Shown one piece after another: positions 35,001-43,484 of a stretch of 64,000 nt of DNA. A program made the translations under genes and the position numbers. Source of the DNA: Rohdeia mirabilis (GTDB taxonomy: Bacteria > Planctomycetota > UBA1135 > GCA-002686595); assembly GCA_007750655.1 (NCBI GenBank), contig CP036290.1, forward strand, positions 1,984,001 to 2,048,000. Reading direction: 5' to 3'. Within the stretch, counting starts at the first letter, position 1. Every line of letters starts with the position of its first letter. The notes beneath the pieces are model-generated. The model saw nothing but the letters and a program-made list of their open reading frames with translations. It was not told the origin of the DNA and ran no database searches.

Positions 35001-36890
35001 TCAGTCGCCCATGTAGCCCAACGCGCGCAGGGCGTCCGCGTCGATCCCGCCGCCAGCGCGACCCTCGACGGCGTCGAGCGGCAGCCAGTCGCGCTCCTCG
35101 GTCAGCCGTGCCTTCAGCGCGCGGAACACGTCCGGGTGCTCGTTCGCGCGATCGATCAGCCCGATCGGGTCCAGTTCGAGGTCGTAGAGCTCGAACCGGT
35201 CGTCGTGCAGCGCGTCGAGCCACACGAGCTTGAAGCGCCCCGAGTAGGCCGCGAACTGGGCCTTCTCGACGTCGTGGTGGTCGCGGTCCTCCACGTAGAC
35301 CACACGGTCGTCGGGCAGGTCCTCGGCGGCCAGGTCCAAGCCGAGCTCGGTACGTGCGGGCAGGCCGGCGAGTGCGCGCAGCGTCGGCGCGACGTCGATG
35401 CCGCTGACCGGGACCGACGAGCGGCCCGAGCGCGGCGCGGCGCCCGGCAGACGCAGCACCATCGGCACGGTGACCTGCGGCTCGAGGATGTTCTCGTGCT
35501 CGTACTCGCCGCCCTCGCCGAACGCTTCGCCGTGGTCGGCGGTGATCAGCACGGCCGTGTTCGACGCGTCGAGGTCGAGGCTGTCCAAGAACTCGGAGAC
35601 CAGGACGTCGAGGTCCGCGAACTCGGCCTCGTACAGCGACAAGAGGTGCGCGTCGTCCTCGGGCTCCATCACGTAGCCGTCGGGGAAGTCGTTCGCGCGG
35701 CTGGCGTGGCCGCCGACCACGCCGTCGTACTTCGTCGCGTACCGAGCGCGCGCCGCGTCCGTCGGGTTGTACGGCCAGTGCACGTCGAACATGTTCACGA
35801 ACGCGAACCAGGGCCGGTCGTCGCCGTTCTCGATCCAGGCTCGCGCTTCGTCGAGCGGACCGTCGGCCGGGCGTTGGAAGTCCTGGATCCAGTGCGGTTC
35901 GCCGTCGTTCCAACCGAGCCCCTTCTTCCTGATCAGCACCGCCTGCAGGTCGTGGACGAGAGCCCACAGGTGCGTCTCGGTGCCCGCGGGATCGACGCGG
36001 TCCTCGTAGGTGTCGAAGCCCGCGTCCAGGCCGGTCGTCGCGCGCAGCACGCCCGTTCCGACGAACGCGCCCGTGCGATAGCCGGCGCGCTGCAGTTCCT
36101 GCGCCAGGGTCTCGCCCCCGGACTCGGGCAGGTGCCGCGTGTCGAGCAGGCGCGCGCCGTGCTCGGTCGGGTACCGGCCGGTCAGCATCGACAGGTGCGA
36201 CGTGAACGTGAAGTGCGTGACCGAACGCGCGTTGTCGAAGACCAGCGAGCGTTCGGCCAACTCGGCCAGCGCCGGCGTGGTCGCGCGCTCACCGCCGAGG
36301 AACGAGAACGATCCTGCGCGCGCCGTGTCCCAGACCATCAGCAACAGGTTCGGAGCGTCCGCGCTCGTGAGCGTCGGCCGTTCCGGTTCGGGCAGTCCAC
36401 CGGGAGGCAGATAGCTTCCGATCAGGATCGCCGCGAGGACGAGTCCGGCGCGCGCGGGCGCAGCGGCGCGGGCGAGCAGGCGCTCCGCGAGCAGAACGGT
36501 GACCAGACCGGCTGCCATGAGCCCCAGTCCGGTGAGCCACGGCGCGGGTGTCTTCAGGCGCGAGAGGTCGCCGCCGATCGACGTGAACGCGTTCAGCGCC
36601 GAGTGCATCAGGACCGGTGCAGCGGCGGCCAACACGACGAACGCCAGGCGCAGCGGCCGGGCTTCGTCGCCCGTGCCGCGCACGAGCAGGAACCGTGCGA
36701 CGCGAGCGCGCGCGGCGAGAGCCAGGACCGCGGTGGCCACGAGCGTGGGAACCAGCCAGAGCAGGACGCCCTGCAGGAACAGCGCGGGTCCGGCGGGACG
36801 GTGCGGTAGTCCCAGCCGCGTCGAGAACGCGTCGATGGCGCTCAGGAGGATGGCGGCGACGACGGCGCGGGAGAGGTTTCGGCGGAGCAC
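35001..36890 (-). CDS. Membrane-anchored sulfatase-superfamily hydrolase
   Basis: A 629-residue protein. About four or five N-terminal membrane helices (VVAAILLSAIDAF, LVPTLVATAVLALAARARV and others) are followed by a periplasmic alkaline phosphatase/sulfatase-superfamily domain. Metal-site motifs are present: PNLLLMVWDTAR, the nucleophile region FTFTSHLSMLTGRYP, FVNMFDVHWPY and ITADHGEAFGEGG. The nucleophile position has Thr where true sulfatases have the formylglycine Cys, as in phosphotransfer members such as lipid A or LTA-type enzymes, so substrate and reaction are open. The GTG at 36890 is chosen just before the first membrane helix. Confidence 0.85.
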   Translation of the reverse strand: MLRRNLSRAVVAAILLSAIDAFSTRLGLPHRPAGPALFLQGVLLWLVPTLVATAVLALAARARVARFLLVRGTGDEARPLRLAFVVLAAAAPVLMHSALNAFTSIGGDLSRLKTPAPWLTGLGLMAAGLVTVLLAERLLARAAAPARAGLVLAAILIGSYLPPGGLPEPERPTLTSADAPNLLLMVWDTARAGSFSFLGGERATTPALAELAERSLVFDNARSVTHFTFTSHLSMLTGRYPTEHGARLLDTRHLPESGGETLAQELQRAGYRTGAFVGTGVLRATTGLDAGFDTYEDRVDPAGTETHLWALVHDLQAVLIRKKGLGWNDGEPHWIQDFQRPADGPLDEARAWIENGDDRPWFAFVNMFDVHWPYNPTDAARARYATKYDGVVGGHASRANDFPDGYVMEPEDDAHLLSLYEAEFADLDVLVSEFLDSLDLDASNTAVLITADHGEAFGEGGEYEHENILEPQVTVPMVLRLPGAAPRSGRSSVPVSGIDVAPTLRALAGLPARTELGLDLAAEDLPDDRVVYVEDRDHHDVEKAQFAAYSGRFKLVWLDALHDDRFELYDLELDPIGLIDRANEHPDVFRALKARLTEERDWLPLDAVEGRAGGGIDADALRALGYMGD

Positions 36891-37216
36891 GACGGGCGGA
36901 GGGTGGACGAGGGGGAGCGCGGCGGGCGGGCGCCTTGGTTCGATCGTCCGCGCACGCGGCCGGACTCGAGCGCGACGCGCGGATCCCGTCGGCGATCCGG
37001 CTCGCGTTCGCGGCACCCGCGACGATCGTGGCGGACTCGGAGGATACCGCGGTGGTCGAGGCCCACGGCGCGCCTTCGCTCCGTGCCGCGCGCGCCGTGG
37101 TCGCGCCGCGGGACCTCGGGCGGCGCGGTTCGCTGCGCCGGGGCGAAGAAGAGGTCGCCGGGAGCGTAGGCTCGTGGCGGAGCCGAGCGCCCTCGCGGGC
37201 CCCGACACCACTTTCC

Positions 37217-38641
37217 ATGAACACGAAGACCATCGGCATCGTGCTGGGCCTCCTGTGGGTCGCAGCGATCGTGTGGGTCGTCCTGCTCTGGCAGGGCGAG
37301 ACCCCGACCGACCCTGACGGACCCCAGGACTCGGCCGCCGTCGACGTGCTGCCCGATCGCGATCGACCCGTCGCTGCGGACGGGAGCGCCGCGAGCGGAT
37401 CCGGCGAGTCGACGCCGCCAGACGTTCGCGAACCGAAGGTGGTCGATCTGGTGGAGACCAGTACCGGAGCGGGGGACGCGACGGAGACCGACGACGGGCC
37501 CGGGCCCGATCCGTCGTCCGTCGACGACGTCGATGACGGGACCGAGTCCCCGGCCGTCGTCCTCGGCGATCCCGATCCCTACGAACGCAAGATCCTGCGC
37601 CAGATCTTCGACCCGCTCGAGGACGCGGCGCAGCGCTACTCGAAGCACGACGACCTCGAGGAGAGCACCTTCTTCGGCGAGGACCAGGAGTCGAACCAGG
37701 CGGCGATCGACCGGCTGCTCGACGAAGCGATCGAGACCCTCGGGCTGTCGTCGATCAACGAGACGCGCGGCCGACTGCGCGCGATCCGCGGCGAGCTCGA
37801 CGCGGCCGAGGAACGTCTCAGTCGCGATCGCGAGGCGCGCCTGTCGGCTCCGTTCGACAGCGAGGTGAGCACGCTCGAGAAGCCCTTCACCACGACGCGC
37901 GAGGACTACGAGGAGCGCATCGAGGACACCGAGGAGAGCATCGCGCGGCTCGAGCGCGAACGCACCGACCTCGAGTCGGAGTTCGTCGACGAACTGCGGT
38001 CGGTCGGACTCGAAGTCAGTCCCGAGACGGCGCGTGGACTGCTCTCGACGGTCTCGGGCGAGGACTTCGTCGAGATGTGCGTCGTCTTTCACAACGTGCG
38101 GCTCGTGACGGTCCGGCTGCAGCAGCTGACCGAGGAGGCGGGCGAGTCCCTCGACGTGGCGCGCCGCTACTACGGTTCGTACGTCGTGCTCGTCCGCATC
38201 CTCGACACGATCCAGAAGGACTTCGTGCGGCGCGTGCGCGAGGACCAGGTGCCGCGCCTCGCCGAGTACAGCGAGAAGGCGCGCGAGAACATCGCCCAGG
38301 CGAAGCGGAACCTGAAGGACGGCGGCGATCCGGCCATCGCGGCCCAGAACATCCGCTCCAACGAGCTGACCCTCGACGCCTGCCTCGCCTACTCGCGCTA
38401 CCTGCTCGACCAGGCCGACGCCGTCGCGCGTCAGAACGAGGAGCTGCAGCCCCGTCTGCGGGACGCGATCAACACGTTCGAGACCGTCCAACTCTCGAGT
38501 CAGGTGGCGAACGCCATTCGCGAAGCGCGCCGGAACTTCTCGGCCTTGCTCGAGCTCCAAGTGCCGGACCTGCGCGGGTTCGAGAACGTCGAGCTCCAAC
38601 AGGAGTTCGAGCGTCTGACGGACCAGTTGCTCGAGCCTTGA
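37217..38641 (+). CDS. Membrane-anchored coiled-coil protein of unknown function
   Basis: A 474-residue protein. One N-terminal membrane helix (IGIVLGLLWVAAIVWVVLLW) is followed by about 100 acidic, Ser/Asp/Pro-rich disordered residues. Then comes a long helical region (about 125-474) with coiled-coil character (LRAIRGELDAAEERLSRDREA, DYEERIEDTEESIARLERER). The topology suggests a periplasmic rod or scaffold. It is followed 49 bp later by the MATE exporter gene. No family was recognised. Confidence 0.8.
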   Translation: MNTKTIGIVLGLLWVAAIVWVVLLWQGETPTDPDGPQDSAAVDVLPDRDRPVAADGSAASGSGESTPPDVREPKVVDLVETSTGAGDATETDDGPGPDPSSVDDVDDGTESPAVVLGDPDPYERKILRQIFDPLEDAAQRYSKHDDLEESTFFGEDQESNQAAIDRLLDEAIETLGLSSINETRGRLRAIRGELDAAEERLSRDREARLSAPFDSEVSTLEKPFTTTREDYEERIEDTEESIARLERERTDLESEFVDELRSVGLEVSPETARGLLSTVSGEDFVEMCVVFHNVRLVTVRLQQLTEEAGESLDVARRYYGSYVVLVRILDTIQKDFVRRVREDQVPRLAEYSEKARENIAQAKRNLKDGGDPAIAAQNIRSNELTLDACLAYSRYLLDQADAVARQNEELQPRLRDAINTFETVQLSSQVANAIREARRNFSALLELQVPDLRGFENVELQQEFERLTDQLLEP

Positions 38642-38676
38642 CCGACAAGCTGTTCGGCGCGCGCGGCGTCCTGGGG

Positions 38677-38682
38677 TACAAC
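38677..38682 (+). promoter_or_regulatory. -10 box for leaderless transcript of the MATE gene
   Basis: TACAAC within GGGGTACAACCCC ends 8 nt before the GTG start at 38691. The flanking GGGG/CCCC could also form a small hairpin. Confidence 0.35.
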
Positions 38683-38690
38683 CCCGCCCC

Positions 38691-40112
38691 GTGAGCCAGA
38701 ACGACGCCGTCCACCGATCCTCGAACCCGCCCGGCATCCTGCGTCTGGCGGCGCCCCTCATCTTCTCGTTCTGGCTGCGTGCCGCTTTCACGCTGGTCGA
38801 CCGCTTCTTCGCGGGTTCGCTCGAGGACCAGGATTTCGGGAGCCTGGCGGACGCGTCCCAGGCGGCGATCGGACTGACGACGCCGATCGAGTTCCTGATG
38901 ATCGCCTGCTGGGTCGGGACGTCGAACGGGCTGACCAAGCGCCTGTCCGAGGCGATGGGGCAGGGAGCCTCGGCCAAGATCGCCCAGCTGCGCGCGGCCT
39001 CGGTCCGCATCACGCTCGTCCTGGCCGCGGTCTTCCTGGTCCTCGCCGCCGTGATCTGGTTCGCACCGACGGTCTTCGCGCCGGCGGACGAGCCCGACGT
39101 GGTGCAGCAGTTCCAGATCTACGCGAGCGTGCTGATCGGCGGCTGGGCGTTGACGATGTTCTGGTCGATCCTGCCCGACTCGATCGTCAAGGCGCACCAC
39201 GACACGAAGACCACGATGTGGGCGGGACTGATCAGCTCGTTCCTCAACGTGGGGCTGAACTACCTGTTCGTCTTCGAGTTCGGGCTGGGCATCTTCGGCA
39301 TCGCGTTCTCCAGCGTGATCGGCCGCTTCGGCGGACTGGGCTACGCCTGGTACCGCGCCAACCAGCACGAACGGCGCCGGCTCGATTCCGAGGAGACTCC
39401 CGACACGGCGCGCTTCGAGAGCGCCCTGCGCGTCATCCTCGCCATCGCGGTCCCCTCGGGACTGACGTACGTCCTGATGGGGTTCGAAGGCCTCGCGATC
39501 AACACGATCCTGCGGGGCACCGAGGACGCCAAGACGGCGCTCGCCGCGTGGTCGGTCTTCGACGGACTGGGGCGCTTCTTCCTGATGCCTCCCATCGCGA
39601 TCGGAGTCGCGCTCCTGCCGTTGGTCGCTCGTTGGCGCGGCGCTGGAGCCACCGTCGTCGCCCTGCAGCGCGAGGTGCGTCTCGCGATCGTCGCTGCCGT
39701 CGTCTACGCCGTCGTCCTCGTGGGTCCGCTCGCGTGGCTGTCGATCGATCTGGTCGTGCCGCACCTCATCGACGAACCGCTGAGCGAGCGCTGGGCGGCG
39801 CTCGGGATGCTCTGGCTGCCCGCGGCCGTCCTGTTCAACGGCATCGCCATCGCCGTGCGGCCACTGTTCGACGCCTACGACCGTCCGAAGTCGGGTCTCG
39901 GGATCAGTGCGGTGCGCTCGATCGCCGTCACGATCCCGCTCTTCCTCGCGGGCGGCGCGATCGCAAAAGCCACGGGACACGACGTCATCGTGGGGTACTA
40001 CGCGGCGGCGGTACTTTCGGGCGTCGTCGGTGCCGTGATCACCTGCGCCGCTCTCGCGCGCATCGGAGCGCTCGCGTTCCGGGCGCCGAAGGACGTCGGG
40101 TCCGCGGCCTGA
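38691..40112 (+). CDS. MATE-family efflux transporter
   Basis: A 473-residue, 12-helix membrane protein of the MATE/MOP superfamily (ILRLAAPLIFSFWLRAAFTLVDRFFAG, then ALTMFWSILPDSIVKAHHDTKTTMWAGLISSFLNVGLNYLFVF, repeated in the second half). MATE proteins export cationic drugs or metabolites using Na+ or H+ gradients. The start is GTG. The internal two-fold repeat is visible, and conserved Asn/Pro residues in helix 1 and the GL.Y.F motif are present. It lacks neighbours that would name a substrate. Confidence 0.9.
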   Translation: MSQNDAVHRSSNPPGILRLAAPLIFSFWLRAAFTLVDRFFAGSLEDQDFGSLADASQAAIGLTTPIEFLMIACWVGTSNGLTKRLSEAMGQGASAKIAQLRAASVRITLVLAAVFLVLAAVIWFAPTVFAPADEPDVVQQFQIYASVLIGGWALTMFWSILPDSIVKAHHDTKTTMWAGLISSFLNVGLNYLFVFEFGLGIFGIAFSSVIGRFGGLGYAWYRANQHERRRLDSEETPDTARFESALRVILAIAVPSGLTYVLMGFEGLAINTILRGTEDAKTALAAWSVFDGLGRFFLMPPIAIGVALLPLVARWRGAGATVVALQREVRLAIVAAVVYAVVLVGPLAWLSIDLVVPHLIDEPLSERWAALGMLWLPAAVLFNGIAIAVRPLFDAYDRPKSGLGISAVRSIAVTIPLFLAGGAIAKATGHDVIVGYYAAAVLSGVVGAVITCAALARIGALAFRAPKDVGSAA

Positions 40113-40133
40113 GTTCGCGCACAGGTTCCGCCC

Positions 40134-40841
40134 TCAGCGCGGGCGGCGACACAGGGTCGCGAAGCGCTCGAGCAGCACGCGCGACGAGAGGTCGTCCGTG
40201 AGCGCGCCCAGAAGGTGGTCGACGTCGATGCCCTGGTCCTCGTAGGACGACCGGCGCGCCTCGAGGTACCCGGCGGTGATCGGCGCGTCGAACTCGGGGT
40301 GGAACTGCACGCCCCAGGTCGTCGGGCCCAGTCGCAGGGCCTGGTGTCCGTCGTGCTCGTTGCGCGCCAGGACCACCGCGCCGGTCGGAGGCTCGAGCAC
40401 CGACTGGGTGTGGCTCTCGAAGACGGCGAGCGCGGGCCCGAGTCCGGCGAACAGGGGGTCCGCCGCGGCCGCGTCGGTCAGCTCGACCCGGTGCTCTCCG
40501 ACCTCCGTGCCGCGCGGGTTGTCGGCGACCCGTCCGCCCAGGGCCTGGGCGAGCAGCTGGTGCCCGTAGCAGACTCCGAGCAGAGGCAGCGTCCCGTGGG
40601 CCGTGCGGCACCAGTCCTCGAGCGCGAGCGACCACGGTTCGCGGTCGGTGACCATCGCGGGTGAGCCACTCAGCACCGCGCCCGCGAACGTGCGCGGAGG
40701 CGGGAGTTCCTCCCCGAGATCGGCCTCGATCACGGTGCGCGGCGCACCGAGCGCTCGACCGAACCACAAATCGAAATCGCCGCGTCGTTCACGCACCCGG
40801 GGCACGGTGCGACCGCAGAGGACGATGGCGATGGGGTTCAT
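40134..40841 (-). CDS. Class I glutamine amidotransferase (GuaA-GAT-like)
   Basis: A 235-residue stand-alone GATase1 domain. The catalytic triad is Cys91 in LLGVCYGHQ, His181 and Glu183 in GVQFHPEF, and the oxyanion region is AVLSGSPAMV. These proteins release ammonia from glutamine for a partner synthetase, or act as gamma-glutamyl hydrolases. The arrangement resembles the GMP-synthase amidotransferase-like group often annotated as glutamine amidotransferase. No partner is adjacent. It is convergent with the MATE gene 21 bp away. Confidence 0.9.
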   Translation of the reverse strand: MNPIAIVLCGRTVPRVRERRGDFDLWFGRALGAPRTVIEADLGEELPPPRTFAGAVLSGSPAMVTDREPWSLALEDWCRTAHGTLPLLGVCYGHQLLAQALGGRVADNPRGTEVGEHRVELTDAAAADPLFAGLGPALAVFESHTQSVLEPPTGAVVLARNEHDGHQALRLGPTTWGVQFHPEFDAPITAGYLEARRSSYEDQGIDVDHLLGALTDDLSSRVLLERFATLCRRPR

Positions 40842-40933
40842 GGAGTCGAGTGCGTTCGTGCGGTCCGCGCGTACGAGCGCGGTGCGGCGGCGGCCGACAC
40901 GTTCACGCGCAGCGCGTCGAGAGCCTACGAGAA

Positions 40934-40999
40934 CGGGCGAGCCGCTCGAAGCGACTCGCCCGCCACATGCCCTCTGCTCGGACCGGAGCCGAAGGCTCC
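40934..40999 (-). terminator. Pair of hairpins downstream of the subtilase gene
   Basis: Two stems lie after the subtilase stop at 41068: GGAGCC-GAA-GGCTCC (40985-40999) and CGGGCGAG/CTCGCCCG (40934-40941 with 40955-40962) with an inner CGCT/GCG stem. Either may end the subtilase transcript before the amidotransferase gene. Confidence 0.45.
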
Positions 41000-41067
41000 T
41001 CGCCGCGGGAGCGACGAGTTCTCGGTCGATCCGGCACCCGTCGTGGGGCCGGTTCTCGTGCGCGTTC

Positions 41068-43227
41068 CTAGAAGAGGAACGTGCCGACCTGCAAGTTGCT
41101 GGTGAAGAGGGGGAAGGCCGGCGCCGCGAAGTCGACGCTGGCGGCCTGCAGGTAGATCTTGGTGCCGATCGCGTAGCCGCCGAGCCCGCCCGAGTTGAAC
41201 CTGCGGTAGCCCTTGGCGGGGTTGACGCTCCCTTCCCAGAGGACGTACAGGTCGAAGAAGTTGTTTCCGAGCTGCAGGTCGACGAAGCCGGGCAGGATCG
41301 ACGGGGCGTTGCTGAGCGACGCCGTCAGCCAGCAGTAGTGGGTGAGGGGAGCACCCACGAACGCGCGCACACCGGTGGCCTGGATGATGAACGACGGGTC
41401 GGAAGCCTCGAGGTCGACCACCAGGGAGGTGTTCGAGCGAATGATGACGCTCGTGCTGACCGTTCCACCAGCGTCCTCGAGCTCGATCAGGGCGTTGCCG
41501 AGCGTGTCGCGCGCTCCGATGGACACGGTCATCTCGGTGTCGCTCACGACCGAGTACTGCGGCGGGAAGCTCGTCAGCACGACGCCGTCGAGACGCACCT
41601 CGGTCAGCCCGTTGAAGCCGCTGCCCGTGATCGTCACCGGCGTCGGCATGTCGACGCGCACCGCCTCGAGCTGCGTCGGCGACGTGCTCGCGATGGTCAG
41701 GTTCGGCTGCGGGTCCGGAACGTCGAACGCCGCCACCAGGTCGCCGGAGTTGTTCAGGTTCAGGCGACCACCCGAGACGGTGTCACCGTTGAGAGCCGGA
41801 ACGACGTCGACGCCGTCGAGGATCATGCCCTTGAGAACGAGCGCCATGGCGGCCGGGTCGGCGTCGAACTCGTCCTTGAAGTCCTGGGAAGCGACGGAGT
41901 GGAGCCAGGCCACCGCGCCCGCTACGTGCGGCGTCGCCATCGACGTGCCCGAGAGCGTCGTGTACGACGACGAGCCCGAGCTGCACGAACGGATCGACTC
42001 GCCCGGTGCGCCGAGGTCGATCGTGTTCTGACCGTAGCCGGCGAAGCTCAGTTGGTCCTTGTTGTTCGTGTTGGTGACGGAGATGAGGTACGGGCTGTTG
42101 CAGCCCGTCGGCACGTCACCGGCGCTGTCGACGTTCACCGTCTGGTTGATCGTCGCGCCGCAGCTGAGGATCCCCAACTGGCCCATCGCGTTGTACGCGG
42201 CGTTCCAGGGTGCGTAGGCGCCGCTGCCGCAGTTGGCGAAGTCGATGCCGAAGCTCGAGTTCGTCGCGACGATGTTCGCTCCCTTGGTTCCACCTGTGTT
42301 GATCCAGTCCTGGCGCAGCTTGGTGACGTAGTTGTAGCCAGCGACCGCCGTCGACGTGCCACCCGACGCGGCGACGGGGATGAGGGTGACCTGCCAGTTG
42401 ACACCGGCGACACCCAGGTTGTTGTTGCCGCGTGCGCCGCTGATGCCAGCCACGTGGCTGCCGTGCTGGTCGTTCGGAATCGTGTCGTCGTTGCCGTACA
42501 CGTCCCAGCCGAAGCGGTCGTCGGTGTAGCCGTTGCCGTCGTCGTCGATGTTGTTGTTGGCGATCTCACCGCTGTTGACCCAGCGGTTGGGCTGCAGGTC
42601 CTGGTGATTGATGTTCATCCCGCCGTCGACGATCGCGATGGCGTAGTCGGTGCTGCCCGTGCCGCGGTCCCAGGCCTGCGGTGCATCGATGTCGTCGTCG
42701 TTGTTCCCGCCGGTCTGGCCGGTGTTGTTCATGTTCCACTGCTGGTTCCACGACGGGTCGTTGGGCGTCGTCGCGCGCGACTTCACCAGGTGGTCGGGAG
42801 CGGCGTACTGGACGTATTCGAGCGCGCCGAGGCGTCGGATCGCGGCCGGAACCGGCGTCTCGTCGGTGATCTGGAGCAGGAACATCCCGAGCGAGTCGAA
42901 GATGCAGGACTCGACGCGCAGGCCCGGCGACTCGAGCAGCATGCGTGCGAGTTCGAGTTCGGTCTCCTGGCCGAGCTGCACGATCACGTGATCGACCACG
43001 TACGGCGTCGTGCCGCACAGGAGCACGTCCTGCTCGCTGGTGGCCGTCGCGAACCGGTGTTCGAGTTCGAAGCGCGAGGGCGTGGCCACGTCGGCGGCGC
43101 GCAGGCCTTGTTGGATCTGGACGTCGAGAGCGCGCGACGGGGGGACGTCCTGTCCCAGGCGGCCGTCCGCGAGGGCGAGGACGGCGGGGGTGGCCAGGGT
43201 GAGGGCGCAGAGGTGGAGGGCTCGCAT
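41068..43227 (-). CDS. Secreted subtilisin-like serine protease (S8)
   Basis: A 719-residue exported protease. After a signal peptide (LHLCALTLATPAVLALA) come a prodomain-like region and the S8 catalytic domain with Asp201 (AIAIVDGGMN), His255 (DQHGSHVAGISG) and Ser429 (LSGTSMATPHVAGAV). The oxyanion-hole Asn is probably in NSSFG. A TIG/IPT-like beta domain (VRVDMPTPVTITGSGFNG) and a C-terminal beta-rich module of a type common in planctomycete secreted proteins follow. It has many Asn, Asp and Gly residues, as usual for secreted subtilases with bound calcium. The role is extracellular protein degradation or maturation. Confidence 0.93.
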   Translation of the reverse strand: MRALHLCALTLATPAVLALADGRLGQDVPPSRALDVQIQQGLRAADVATPSRFELEHRFATATSEQDVLLCGTTPYVVDHVIVQLGQETELELARMLLESPGLRVESCIFDSLGMFLLQITDETPVPAAIRRLGALEYVQYAAPDHLVKSRATTPNDPSWNQQWNMNNTGQTGGNNDDDIDAPQAWDRGTGSTDYAIAIVDGGMNINHQDLQPNRWVNSGEIANNNIDDDGNGYTDDRFGWDVYGNDDTIPNDQHGSHVAGISGARGNNNLGVAGVNWQVTLIPVAASGGTSTAVAGYNYVTKLRQDWINTGGTKGANIVATNSSFGIDFANCGSGAYAPWNAAYNAMGQLGILSCGATINQTVNVDSAGDVPTGCNSPYLISVTNTNNKDQLSFAGYGQNTIDLGAPGESIRSCSSGSSSYTTLSGTSMATPHVAGAVAWLHSVASQDFKDEFDADPAAMALVLKGMILDGVDVVPALNGDTVSGGRLNLNNSGDLVAAFDVPDPQPNLTIASTSPTQLEAVRVDMPTPVTITGSGFNGLTEVRLDGVVLTSFPPQYSVVSDTEMTVSIGARDTLGNALIELEDAGGTVSTSVIIRSNTSLVVDLEASDPSFIIQATGVRAFVGAPLTHYCWLTASLSNAPSILPGFVDLQLGNNFFDLYVLWEGSVNPAKGYRRFNSGGLGGYAIGTKIYLQAASVDFAAPAFPLFTSNLQVGTFLF

Positions 43228-43484
43228 TGGGCAGTGGTTGGGGTGGTGGTGCGCGGACTCCGGTGGTTCCCGGGCGGTCGGCCGGTGGCCGACGCCCCTC
43301 TCGAATGTGTCCTACTTCCGCGAGGGGGGTCGAGGGAGGGGAGGTCCGTGAGGTCGGAGAGTCCTTGGGCAGGAGCGGTCGCGCTCGGAGGTCATCGCCG
43401 GGGCGGTCCTGGGTGGAACGGGACCGCTCCGGCACGGTCACACCTAGACTCCCTCCGGCGCCGACTGGTTCCGTCCCGAGACCC